Shown here piece after piece: positions 1 to 8,621 of a DNA stretch of 64,000 nucleotides. Under the pieces are notes generated by a model. The model had not been told where the DNA came from. It worked only from the letters and a program-made list of their open reading frames with translations, and ran no database searches. The translations under genes and the position numbers were made by a program. The stretch is from UBA5704 sp036264355 (lineage in GTDB: Bacteria > Acidobacteriota > Thermoanaerobaculia > Multivoradales > UBA5704), in assembly GCA_036264355.1 (NCBI GenBank), contig DATARD010000216.1, positions 1-64,000 of the forward strand, written 5' to 3'. The stretch's first letter is position 1, and each line of letters opens with the position of its first letter.

Positions 1-138
1 CCTCTCCCGGCTCCCCCCGCCCTGTCCCCGGGAGAGGGGAGACCAGCAAGTGCATTTGTGCCAGTTTCTGCTTGTCTCCCCTCTCCCGGCGGGGGAGTTG
101 GGGGGAGCTGGGAGAGGGGCCGGGGGTGAGGGCGCTTT
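1..138. repeat. Palindromic GC-rich repeat, composite copy 1, inside an NRPS A domain
   Basis: Two inverted units face each other around an A-rich centre (about 42-74). Each unit contains CCCCTCTCCC-type and GGGAGAGGGG-type arms, and the right unit ends in ggccgggggtgagggc. The left end is cut by the window. It is the same composite element as the copy at 52534-52697. On the minus strand it is read through in frame as a Pro/Gly-rich insertion between the A2 and A3 motifs of the third A domain. Confidence 0.8.
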
Positions 139-3100
139 TCGGCCTCGGCGTCCGGCACGTCAAGAAAAACAGTCTCCGCGCGCTGTTTCGGCAACCGCGG
201 CACCAGCCCGCTGCGGGTCAGGATCAACCGCGGGCTCGCGTCCTGAAGCACCCAGGCGATGCGCTCGCGGGGATCGGCGAGATCGAGCGGCAGGTAGGCG
301 CCGCCGGCTTTGAGCACCGCGAGGAGCGCCACGGCGAGCGCCGCCGAGCGTTCGAGGTAGAGCACGGCGACCACGTCCGGCCCGAGACCGAGCGCGCGCA
401 GCCTGGTTGCCAAGCGATCGGCGGCGTCGTCCAGGGCGGCGAAGGTCAGGCTTTCGGTCCCTGCAATCGCCAGCGCTTCCGGCGTCCTTCCTGCCTGCTC
501 GGCGATCAGCTCGTGCAGGCAGCGGTCCGCGGGGAACGCCGCCGCGGTGTCGTTCCATTCGCGGAGCTGTTGCTGTTCTCCCACGCCGAGAACCGGCAGC
601 TCGGACAGCCGCAGGTCCGGCTCCGCCGCCACCGCCGCGAGCAGCGCCGCGAAGTGCGCCACCAGGCGGTGTGCTGTGGTCGCGTCGAACAGCTCGGCGT
701 CGTATTCGAGATAGCCTGCGATCACATCGTCGCCACCGGTTGCCAGCGACAGCGTGAGATCGAAATGCGCCGCCTGGCTCCCCTCACCGAACGGCGCCAG
801 GGTGAGTCCCGGCAGGCGCATCGTGAGCGGCATGTTCTGCAACGTGCAGAGCACCTGGAACAGCGGATGCGCGGCGCCGCGTTCCGGGCGCAGCTCGGCG
901 ACCAGGCGCTCGAACGGCACGTCCTGATGGTCGAGCGCGCCGAGCGCCGTGTCGCGCGCCTGCTCCAGGAGCCGGCGGAACGGCGGATCGCCCTGCAGGT
1001 CGGCGCGGAGCGCCAGCATGTTGACGAAGAAGCCGATCAGCGGCTCGATCTCCACCCGGTTGCGGTGCGCGATCGACAGCCCGACCACCAGATCGTCCTG
1101 GCCGCTGTGGCGGCAGAGCAATGCATCGAAGGCGGCGAGCAGGAGCATGAAAGGCGTCGCGCCGTGGCGGCGGGCGGCGGCGGTGAGCGCCGACGCGGCC
1201 TCGGCCGGCAGCTCCCAGCCGATGCGTGCGCCGCGGTGCGCGCGGTGGGCCGGCCGGGGGCGGTCGGTGGGCAGCTCGAGCAGCGCCGGCGCGCCGTCGA
1301 GACGTGACCGCCACCAAGCGAGCTGGGCGGCGAACGCGGAGTCACCGAGCCCTCGGCGCTGCCAGACGGCATAGTCCGCGTACTGCACCGCCAACTCCGG
1401 GAGCGGCGACGGGCGGCCCGCGGTGAAGGAGGTATAGAGAGCGCTCAGCTCGGTCGCGAGAACGCCGATCGACCAGCCGTCGCAAATGATGTGGTGCGCG
1501 GTCAGCAGCAGCGCGTGGTCGTCCGCCGCGAGACGCAGCAGCCGGCTCCGCCAGAGCGGTCCGCGGGTCAGCTCGAACGGGCGTGCCGCCTCCGCGGCGG
1601 CGAGCTGCCGCGCGGTCTTCTCCCGGCGGTCCGGCGCGAGAGCGGTCAGATCGATCAGCGGCAGCAGCGGTGCGGCGAGGGGAGACGGCGCGATCACCTG
1701 CACCGGGCCCGCTCCGGAGGAGACGAACGTGGTGCGCAGGCTCTCCTGGCGCCGCGTGATCTCTTCCAAACCGGCGGCCAGAACGTCCGGCCGTGCCGGT
1801 CCGAGCAGGCGCAGCGCCACCGGCATGTTGTAGGTGGCGGTCCCCGGCGCAAGCTGCTCGAACACCCACAGGCTCTCCTGGGCGAAGGAGAGCGGCAGGG
1901 GCTCGCTTCGCGAGATGGGCACCAGGGGTGGCTCGGCGATGCCCGGCGCGCCGGCTGTCCGCAGGGCGCGCACTGCGGCGGCGAGACCGGCCACGGTCGG
2001 GGTTTCGAACAGGCTGCGCAGCGGCATCTCCACCGCGAACGCCTGGCGCAGGCGGGAGAGCACCTGCGTCGCGAGCAGCGAATGGCCGCCGAGCGCGAAG
2101 AAGCTGTCGTGCACGCCCACCCGGCCGCCGGTGCGGCGCGGGCCGAGCACCTCGGCCCAGATGCCGGCGATCATCTCCTCGATCGGATCGCGCGGCGCGA
2201 TGTATCCGTTGGCGGTCCGATCGGACGCCTCGGGCACCCGGCGCAGCAGGGCGTGGCGATCGATCTTACGGTTGGGTGTCAGCGGCAGCCGGTCGAGCGT
2301 CACGATCGATGCGGGGACCAGATAGGACGGCAGGCGGAGGGCGAGGCTGCGGCGCAGATCGGGGAGCGCAGGTCCGCGCGGCACCACGAAGGCGACCAGC
2401 TCTCCTTCGCAGAAGACCACCGCCGCCTCGGCAACCCCCGGCTCCGCGGCGAGCGTGGTCTCGATCTCCGCCGGCTCGACACGGAAGCCGCGGAGCTTGA
2501 TCTGGCGGTCGGCGCGGCCGGCCGGCTCGACGCAACCGTCCGGCCGGTAGCGCCCGAGGTCGCCGGTGCGGTAGATCCGGCTGTTGGCCGTCGCGTCCGG
2601 CAGGAAGCGCTCGCCGGTCAGCGCCGCGTCGCCCAGATAGCCGCGAGTCAGGAACGGCGTGCGGACGACGACCTCACCGAGCTCGCCGATCCCCGCCCAG
2701 CCGTTGCGCGGAGTGCACACCAGGAGCTGAACGCTGTCGATCCCGCGGCCGAGCGGCACCACGCCTGTTTCTTCATGAACCTCGAACCAGCCCATCGCCT
2801 GCGGGGTCTCTGTCGCGCCATAGAAGCTCACCACCCTCGCCTCGGGAGCCAGCCCGCGCAGCCGCGCCACGTCGGCCGCGGTCAGCCGGTCGCCGCCGAG
2901 GAAGACGAAACGGAGATTTTTAAGAGCTCGATTTCCCCCTCTCCCGGGAGGAGGGAGGGGGATGGGAGAGGGGGTCAGGGGGTGAGGGGCCAGGAGCTGG
3001 CCATATGACGGCGTCAGATGCGCCACCGTCACCCGCTCCGCCGTCATCCAGCCGAGCAGCTTCTCCGGAACGCCGAGACTTTCCGGCGGCGGCGCGCAGA

Positions 3101-6100
3101 CCGTGGCGCCGAGGGCGAGCGGCACCAGCAGATCGCGCAGCAGCGGATCGTGGCTGAGTCCGGAGAGCAGGCTGAAGCGATCGTCCCGGGTGAGCCCGAA
3201 GGTGGCGGCGTGCCAGGCGGCGAAGTGGGTGAGCGGCGCGTGGGTGCCGAGGATCGCCTTGGGCTCGCCGGTCGAGCCGGAGGTGAAGGCCACGTAGGCC
3301 GGATCGTCAGGTCCCACCGAGACCCGCGGCGTGCCCGGATCGTTGGGATTATTGGGATCGTGGGCATCCGCGGAGGCGTCCAACGGCACGACGGTCCGGG
3401 CGCCGCCGAGGCGCACCATCGCGGCCCGCCGGGCTGCCGGATACTCGGGATCGAGCAGCAGGAACGCGCAGCCCGCCTTGAGAACGCCGAGCACCGCCCA
3501 GGCGAGCGCGGCGCGGCGTTCGGCGGCGATCGCGACGACATCTCCCGGTCCCAAACCTTCCGCGACCAAGCGGTGAGCGAGACGATTGGCGGCGGCGTCC
3601 AGCGCGCCGTAGGTCCAGACGCCGTCCGCATCCACCACCGCCGGATGCGCGGGAGAGATCCGCGCCTGGCGGGCGAACAGCTCATGGATCGGTGCTCCGT
3701 CTCCGCCGTCTCCAGCCATCCCCCCCAGCCAGCCGCCGGCCAGCGCCTGCGCCGGATCGGGCAGCAGCGCCGTGGCTCGCGGGGTGATCAGCGAGACGTC
3801 GTCGATTCCGACGGCGAGATCCGGCTCGGCGAGCACGGCGGTGAGGAGCTGTTCGAGCTGCGCCAGCATCTCCTCGATGCGGACGGCGTCGAACAGGCCG
3901 GCGTCGTAGAGCACGTCGAAACGGAAGCCGCCCGCGCCCTCGGAGACGTAGACGGTGAGATCGAACTTGGAGGACGGCGGCTGCGAGACGACCGGCGCGA
4001 GCGTCAGGCCCGGCAGGGAGATGGGGTTGGCGGCGAGGTTGAGATGGTTGAAGAACACCTGGAACAGCGGCGTGCGGTCGAGATCGCGCTCCGGTTGCAG
4101 CGCGGCGACCAGATGCTCGAACGGCAGATCCTGGTTGGCGTAGGCGCCCAGCGCGGTTTCGCGGACCTGGGCGAGCAGCGCCGCGAACGGCGGATTGCCG
4201 CCGAGGTGGGTGCGCAAGACCACGGTGTTGATGAAAAAACCGAGCGTGCTCTCGATCTCGCCGCGATTGCGGCCGGCGATCGGCACGCCGGCCAGCAGGT
4301 CGTCCTGGCCGCTCAGGCGGTGCAGCAGCGCCTTCCAGGCGGCGACGAAGGTCATGAACGGCGTCGCTCCGGCGCGCCGCGAAGCCGCGGTGACACGGGC
4401 GGCCGGCGCCGGCGGCAGCTCCAGCGTGGCACCGCCGCCGCGGCGGCTCGCTCCCGGTGTCCGGAGATGGTCCGTGGGCAGCTCCAGCGCGGGCAGCTCG
4501 CCGCCCAGCCGCTCCCGCCAGTAGGCGAGCTGCGGCGCGAAGCCGCCGGCCGCCAGCAGCTCGTGCTGCCAGACCGCGTAGTCGGCGTATTGCAGCGGCG
4601 GGGGCGGCAGCGGGGACGAATCTCCGGCCGCGAAGGCGGTGTAGAGGCTCGCCAACTCGCGCACCAAGACGCCGAGCGACCAGCCGTCGGTGATGATGTG
4701 GTGCTGCGCGATGATGAAGACGTGGTTTTCCGGATCGACGCGCAGCAGGGTCCAGCGCACCAGCGGCCCGCGCGCCAGGTCGAAGCGGTGCGCCGCGAGG
4801 GCTGCCACCAGACGGCCGCGCTCGCTCTCGCGCAGCGGCTCCGGCAGGACCGCCAGATCGACCAGCGGCAGAGCCGCCGCGTCGCCGGCCGGCGCGATCT
4901 CCTGATGGGCCTGGCCGCCGCGCTCCGGAAAGCGGGTGCGCAGCGTCTCGTGGCGGCTTTCGACCGCGGCGACCGCGGCGGCGAGCGCCGCGGGGAGCAA
5001 CTGGCCGTGCAGCGCCACCGGCAGCGCGAGGTTGTAGGCCGTGCCGCCGGGCTCCAGTTGATCGAGGAACCAGAGGCGCTCCTGGGCGAACGACAAAGGT
5101 AGCTCGCGGTCGCGCGCTCCCGGAATTGGCGGTGCCGGCGGGGCCGCGGCGTGCCCGCCTTCCGCCTGCCGCCGTGCCGCCGCCAACTCGGCCGCCAGGG
5201 CCGCCACGGTCGGCGCCTCGAACAGCCGGCGTAGCGGCAGCTCGATCCCGAACACCTCGCGGATGCGCGACACCACGCGGGTGGCGAGCAGCGAGTGGCC
5301 GCCGAGATCGAAGAAGTCGTCACGCAGGCCGATCCGCTCGCGCCCGAGCACCTCGGCCCAGATGCCGGCCAGCAGCTCCTCCTCCTGGCTACGCGGCGCC
5401 TCCGCGTCGGCCTCGCTTCCCGCGTCCAGACTCTCCGGCGACGGCAGCGCCGCGCGGTCGATCTTGCCGTGCGCGGTCACCGGCAGCTCCGCCAGCGCCA
5501 CGAAGCTCTGCGGCACCATGTGCTCAGGCAACCGCTGGCGCAGCCAGGCGCGGAGACCGGCCGGAAGCCGCGCCGCCGGCTCGCGCGGCACCAGATAGGC
5601 GATCAGCCGCTTGCCGCCGCCGGCTCCGGGCTCCGGAGCCGCCACCACCACTGCTTCGCGGATCTCCGGATGGCCGGCGAGCGCGGCCTCGACCTCGGCG
5701 GGCTCGATGCGGAAGCCGCGCACCTTGACCTGGCGGTCCAGCCGGCCGAGGAAGTCGAGGCGGCCGTCGGCCAGCGCGCGGACGCGGTCGCCGGTGTGGT
5801 AGACGCGCTCTCCGGGGCGCTCCGCGAAGGGGTGCGGCCGGAAGCGCTCGGCGGTCAGCTCCGGGCGCTGCCAGTAGCCGCGCGCCAGGCCGTCGCCGCC
5901 GGTGATCAGCTCGCCGGTCACGCCGATCGGCGCCAATGGCGCGAACGGCTCGGTGCGGTCTTCGCCGCAGACCACGAATGCATCGGTGTTGTTGATCGGC
6001 CTCCCGATCGGCACCCCGGCTCCGGGAGGAAGCGCCGCCGCGCCGACGCCGACCGGCAACGGTCCGCCGGTGGTCAAGACGGTGTTCTCGGTGGGGCCGT

Positions 6101-8621
6101 AGCCGTTGACCACGCGGATGCCGGGGTATGCCGCGAGCAGGCGGCGGATGTGCGGCGGCGACAGCACGTCGCCGCCCGCCACCAGTTGCCGCAGCGTGGA
6201 GAGGCCCGCGAGATTGTCGTCGATCATCTGGTGGAGCAGCGCGGGCGTGATCAGGAACGTGCTCACGCGCTGCCGTGCGAGCACCGCCGCCAGGACCTCC
6301 AGGGTCGGCGTCTCGGGCGGCATCAGCACGAGGCGGCCGCCGTTGAGCAGGGCCCCCCAGATCTCGAACGTCGAGATGTCGAACGAGATGGTCGACAGGT
6401 GCAGGAAGACCTCGTCGGGCGCGAAGCGCGCGTAGACGGTGTCGCGGACCAGGCGGATCACCCCGCGGTGGTGGACCGCCACCCCCTTCGGCCGGCCGGT
6501 CGAGCCGGAGGTATAGAAGATGTAGGCCAGATTCTCCGGATCGACCTCCGGATCGATTTCCGGATCGAGCGGCGGGACCGGCTTCTCGTCCTCCGGCTCG
6601 TCTTCCGGAGACCGGTCGAGACGGACCAGCCGGCCGCCGGCTTCGGCGAACCAGGTGAACAGGCCGGCGAAGCGCTCTTCGGTGAGCAGCAGCGGCGCCC
6701 TGCCGCCGCGGTCCCGGCGCAGGTCGCCGAGCATCAGGGCCAGGCGCTCGCGCGGGTAGGCCGGATCGAGCGGCAGGTAGGCGCCGCCGGCTTCGAGGAT
6801 CGCCAGGAGCGCGATGATCAGGCGCGGCGACCGTCCGAGGCAGAGGGCCACCGGGGTCTCCGGCTCGACGCCCCAGGCGCGCAGGCGGCGCGCCAGGCGG
6901 CCGGCGTGGGCGGCGAGCGCGGCGTAGCTCAGATCTTCGTCGGTGCTGCCGGCCGCGGTGAGCGCGATCGCATCCGGTTTGCGCCGCGCCCACTCCAGGA
7001 ACAGGCCGTGGATGGTGGCGGAGCGCGGATAGGGCGACCGGCCGCCGTTCCATTCGTGGAGCACCTGATGGCGCTCCACTTCGGCGAGCCACGGCAGGTC
7101 GTCGAAACGCCGCTCCGGATCCGCCGCGGCGGCGGCGAGAAAGGTCATGAAGCAGCGCGCCAGGCGGCTGGCGGTGGTGCCGTCGAAGAGATCGTGGCTG
7201 TACTCCAGGTAGCCGGTGAGACCGTCCGGCACCTCGACCGCTTCGAGCGTCAGGTCGAACAGCGCGCCGCCGGTGGCGGCGGGCGCCGACGCCAGGGTGA
7301 GGCCCGGCAGCCGCAACGGCTCGGCCGGAGCGTTTTGCAGCACGAAACCGATCTGGAACAGGGGATTGCGCGCCGCGGCGCGCTCCGGCCGCAGCTCGGT
7401 GACCAGCCGTTCGAAAGGGATCTCCTGGTGGGCGAAGGCGCCGAGCGTGGCCTCGCGCGAGCGGGCCAGCAGGGTACGCAGGTCGGGCGCTCCGCTGAGA
7501 TCGAGGCGCAGCACCAGGGTGTTGACGAAAAATCCGATCAGGCCCTCCGTCTCCACCCGCGTGCGCCCGGCGACCGGCACGCCGACCGCCACGTCGTTCT
7601 CTCCCGCGAGGCGGCCCAGCAGCGCTTCGAAGACCGCCAGCAGCAGCATGAAGAGGGTGGCGCCGCCCTCCTGGGTCAGCGAGCGCAGGCGCGCCGTCAC
7701 CCCGGCGCTGGCATGCCACGCCCGGCGCCCGCCGCGCCCGCTCGCCATCGCCGGCCGCGGACGGTCCGCCGGCAGCTCGAGCACCGGCGACAGCCCCGCC
7801 AACCGCTCGCGCCAGTAAGCGAGCTCCTCCTCCAGCACCGCGCCGGTCAGCCAGCCGCGCTGCCAGCGGGCGTAGTCGGCGTACTGGATCGGCAGTTCGG
7901 GCAGCACCGCCGGCGTGCCGGCAGTAGACCCTCCATAGACCGCTGCCAGCTCGCGCACCAGCACGCCCATCGACCAGGCGTCGGTGACGATGTGGTGGAC
8001 GGTGAGGACGAGCGTCGCCCGCGTCGCTGACTCGCGCAGCAGCAACGGCGCGAACAGCGGGCCGGCGGCGAGGTCGAACGGCCGTTGCGCGGCCTCCCGC
8101 GTGAGCCGCCGCGCCTCGGCGTCCCGGGGCTCGATCCCGCCCAGGTCGACCACCGGCAACTCCGTCACGCCGGGCGGCGCGATCCGCTGCACCGGCTGGC
8201 CGCCGCGGTTGGCGAAGGTGGTGCGCAGGCTCTCGTGGCGGCGTACCACGGCGGCCAACGCATGGCGCAGCGCCGGCAGGTCGAGCGCGCCGTCGAGGCG
8301 GACCGCCGCCGGCAGGCTGTAGGCCAGGCTGTCCGGATCGAGCTGGGCGAGGAACCAGAGGCGCTCCTGGGCGAAGGAGGTGGGCTCGATGTCCGCGGCG
8401 TCTGCGTCACCGGCGGCGGTGCGGGCAGGCCGGCGCGGGATGCTGGGGACGGCCGGCTGCGCGGTCTGCTCTCCTGCCGTTCCTGAAGCGGCACCGCGCA
8501 GCCGGCGTTCGAGCGCCGCCCGCTTCCCCTCGGAGAGACCGCTGCGCATCCGCTGGAGCTGCGCCTCGCGGGCTTCCAGGCGCGCGGCGAGATCCTGGTC
8601 GTCCGGCACGCCCGGGCTCAT
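1..8621 (-). CDS. Nonribosomal peptide synthetase, C-A-PCP-C-A-PCP-C-A (3' end beyond window)
   Basis: The reading frame opens at ATG 8621 and stays open to base 1, giving at least 2873 residues. The ATG overlaps the stop of the upstream NRPS (ATGA), so the two are probably translationally coupled. An N-terminal helical stretch (residues ~10-45, LSEGKRAALERRLRG) looks like an NRPS docking helix. Domain order: C (HHIVTDA near residue 209), A (YTSGSTGRPKG ~704), PCP (GGHSL ~1104), C (HHIITDG ~1311), A (FTSGSTGEPKA ~1784), PCP (~2179), C (HHIICDG ~2376) and the start of a third A domain (~2694). The second A domain carries the rarer DPLLRD-type core instead of a FDxSxxEx core, so its substrate is not readable by the usual code; the first reads roughly DIFLVGGVL, which I cannot assign. 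Two palindromic repeats lie in frame inside A domains (residues ~1878-1896 and ~2828 to the edge). No terminal domain is visible. Confidence 0.93.
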   Translation of the reverse strand, partial: MSPGVPDDQDLAARLEAREAQLQRMRSGLSEGKRAALERRLRGAASGTAGEQTAQPAVPSIPRRPARTAAGDADAADIEPTSFAQERLWFLAQLDPDSLAYSLPAAVRLDGALDLPALRHALAAVVRRHESLRTTFANRGGQPVQRIAPPGVTELPVVDLGGIEPRDAEARRLTREAAQRPFDLAAGPLFAPLLLRESATRATLVLTVHHIVTDAWSMGVLVRELAAVYGGSTAGTPAVLPELPIQYADYARWQRGWLTGAVLEEELAYWRERLAGLSPVLELPADRPRPAMASGRGGRRAWHASAGVTARLRSLTQEGGATLFMLLLAVFEALLGRLAGENDVAVGVPVAGRTRVETEGLIGFFVNTLVLRLDLSGAPDLRTLLARSREATLGAFAHQEIPFERLVTELRPERAAARNPLFQIGFVLQNAPAEPLRLPGLTLASAPAATGGALFDLTLEAVEVPDGLTGYLEYSHDLFDGTTASRLARCFMTFLAAAAADPERRFDDLPWLAEVERHQVLHEWNGGRSPYPRSATIHGLFLEWARRKPDAIALTAAGSTDEDLSYAALAAHAGRLARRLRAWGVEPETPVALCLGRSPRLIIALLAILEAGGAYLPLDPAYPRERLALMLGDLRRDRGGRAPLLLTEERFAGLFTWFAEAGGRLVRLDRSPEDEPEDEKPVPPLDPEIDPEVDPENLAYIFYTSGSTGRPKGVAVHHRGVIRLVRDTVYARFAPDEVFLHLSTISFDISTFEIWGALLNGGRLVLMPPETPTLEVLAAVLARQRVSTFLITPALLHQMIDDNLAGLSTLRQLVAGGDVLSPPHIRRLLAAYPGIRVVNGYGPTENTVLTTGGPLPVGVGAAALPPGAGVPIGRPINNTDAFVVCGEDRTEPFAPLAPIGVTGELITGGDGLARGYWQRPELTAERFRPHPFAERPGERVYHTGDRVRALADGRLDFLGRLDRQVKVRGFRIEPAEVEAALAGHPEIREAVVVAAPEPGAGGGKRLIAYLVPREPAARLPAGLRAWLRQRLPEHMVPQSFVALAELPVTAHGKIDRAALPSPESLDAGSEADAEAPRSQEEELLAGIWAEVLGRERIGLRDDFFDLGGHSLLATRVVSRIREVFGIELPLRRLFEAPTVAALAAELAAARRQAEGGHAAAPPAPPIPGARDRELPLSFAQERLWFLDQLEPGGTAYNLALPVALHGQLLPAALAAAVAAVESRHETLRTRFPERGGQAHQEIAPAGDAAALPLVDLAVLPEPLRESERGRLVAALAAHRFDLARGPLVRWTLLRVDPENHVFIIAQHHIITDGWSLGVLVRELASLYTAFAAGDSSPLPPPPLQYADYAVWQHELLAAGGFAPQLAYWRERLGGELPALELPTDHLRTPGASRRGGGATLELPPAPAARVTAASRRAGATPFMTFVAAWKALLHRLSGQDDLLAGVPIAGRNRGEIESTLGFFINTVVLRTHLGGNPPFAALLAQVRETALGAYANQDLPFEHLVAALQPERDLDRTPLFQVFFNHLNLAANPISLPGLTLAPVVSQPPSSKFDLTVYVSEGAGGFRFDVLYDAGLFDAVRIEEMLAQLEQLLTAVLAEPDLAVGIDDVSLITPRATALLPDPAQALAGGWLGGMAGDGGDGAPIHELFARQARISPAHPAVVDADGVWTYGALDAAANRLAHRLVAEGLGPGDVVAIAAERRAALAWAVLGVLKAGCAFLLLDPEYPAARRAAMVRLGGARTVVPLDASADAHDPNNPNDPGTPRVSVGPDDPAYVAFTSGSTGEPKAILGTHAPLTHFAAWHAATFGLTRDDRFSLLSGLSHDPLLRDLLVPLALGATVCAPPPESLGVPEKLLGWMTAERVTVAHLTPSYGQLLAPHPLTPSPIPLPPPGRGGNRALKNLRFVFLGGDRLTAADVARLRGLAPEARVVSFYGATETPQAMGWFEVHEETGVVPLGRGIDSVQLLVCTPRNGWAGIGELGEVVVRTPFLTRGYLGDAALTGERFLPDATANSRIYRTGDLGRYRPDGCVEPAGRADRQIKLRGFRVEPAEIETTLAAEPGVAEAAVVFCEGELVAFVVPRGPALPDLRRSLALRLPSYLVPASIVTLDRLPLTPNRKIDRHALLRRVPEASDRTANGYIAPRDPIEEMIAGIWAEVLGPRRTGGRVGVHDSFFALGGHSLLATQVLSRLRQAFAVEMPLRSLFETPTVAGLAAAVRALRTAGAPGIAEPPLVPISRSEPLPLSFAQESLWVFEQLAPGTATYNMPVALRLLGPARPDVLAAGLEEITRRQESLRTTFVSSGAGPVQVIAPSPLAAPLLPLIDLTALAPDRREKTARQLAAAEAARPFELTRGPLWRSRLLRLAADDHALLLTAHHIICDGWSIGVLATELSALYTSFTAGRPSPLPELAVQYADYAVWQRRGLGDSAFAAQLAWWRSRLDGAPALLELPTDRPRPAHRAHRGARIGWELPAEAASALTAAARRHGATPFMLLLAAFDALLCRHSGQDDLVVGLSIAHRNRVEIEPLIGFFVNMLALRADLQGDPPFRRLLEQARDTALGALDHQDVPFERLVAELRPERGAAHPLFQVLCTLQNMPLTMRLPGLTLAPFGEGSQAAHFDLTLSLATGGDDVIAGYLEYDAELFDATTAHRLVAHFAALLAAVAAEPDLRLSELPVLGVGEQQQLREWNDTAAAFPADRCLHELIAEQAGRTPEALAIAGTESLTFAALDDAADRLATRLRALGLGPDVVAVLYLERSAALAVALLAVLKAGGAYLPLDLADPRERIAWVLQDASPRLILTRSGLVPRLPKQRAETVFLDVPDAEAEKRPHPRPLSQLPPTPPPGEGRQAETGTNALAGLPSPGDRAGGAGR
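2935..2989. repeat. Palindromic GC-rich repeat, single-unit copy 2, inside an NRPS A domain
   Basis: A single unit runs from ccccctctcccgggagg to gggtcagggggtgagggg. It is related to the composite copies at 1-138 and 52534-52697. On the minus strand it encodes about 18 residues (PHPLTPSPIPLPPPGRGG) within the second A domain, just before the LRFVFLGGD strand. That loop in ordinary A domains is only a few residues long, so the insertion is recognisable and frame-preserving. Confidence 0.85.

Noticed and set aside
72..1307. Long plus-strand frames (e.g. 72-1307, 1491-3008, 3018-5102, 5295-8030, 8792-14212, 14282-18448, 38879-44098, 52715-55903)
   Set aside because: They are antisense to NRPS or other well-supported minus-strand genes. 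Their translations are Arg/Gln/Glu-rich mirror images caused by high GC and codon bias, with no recognisable domain.
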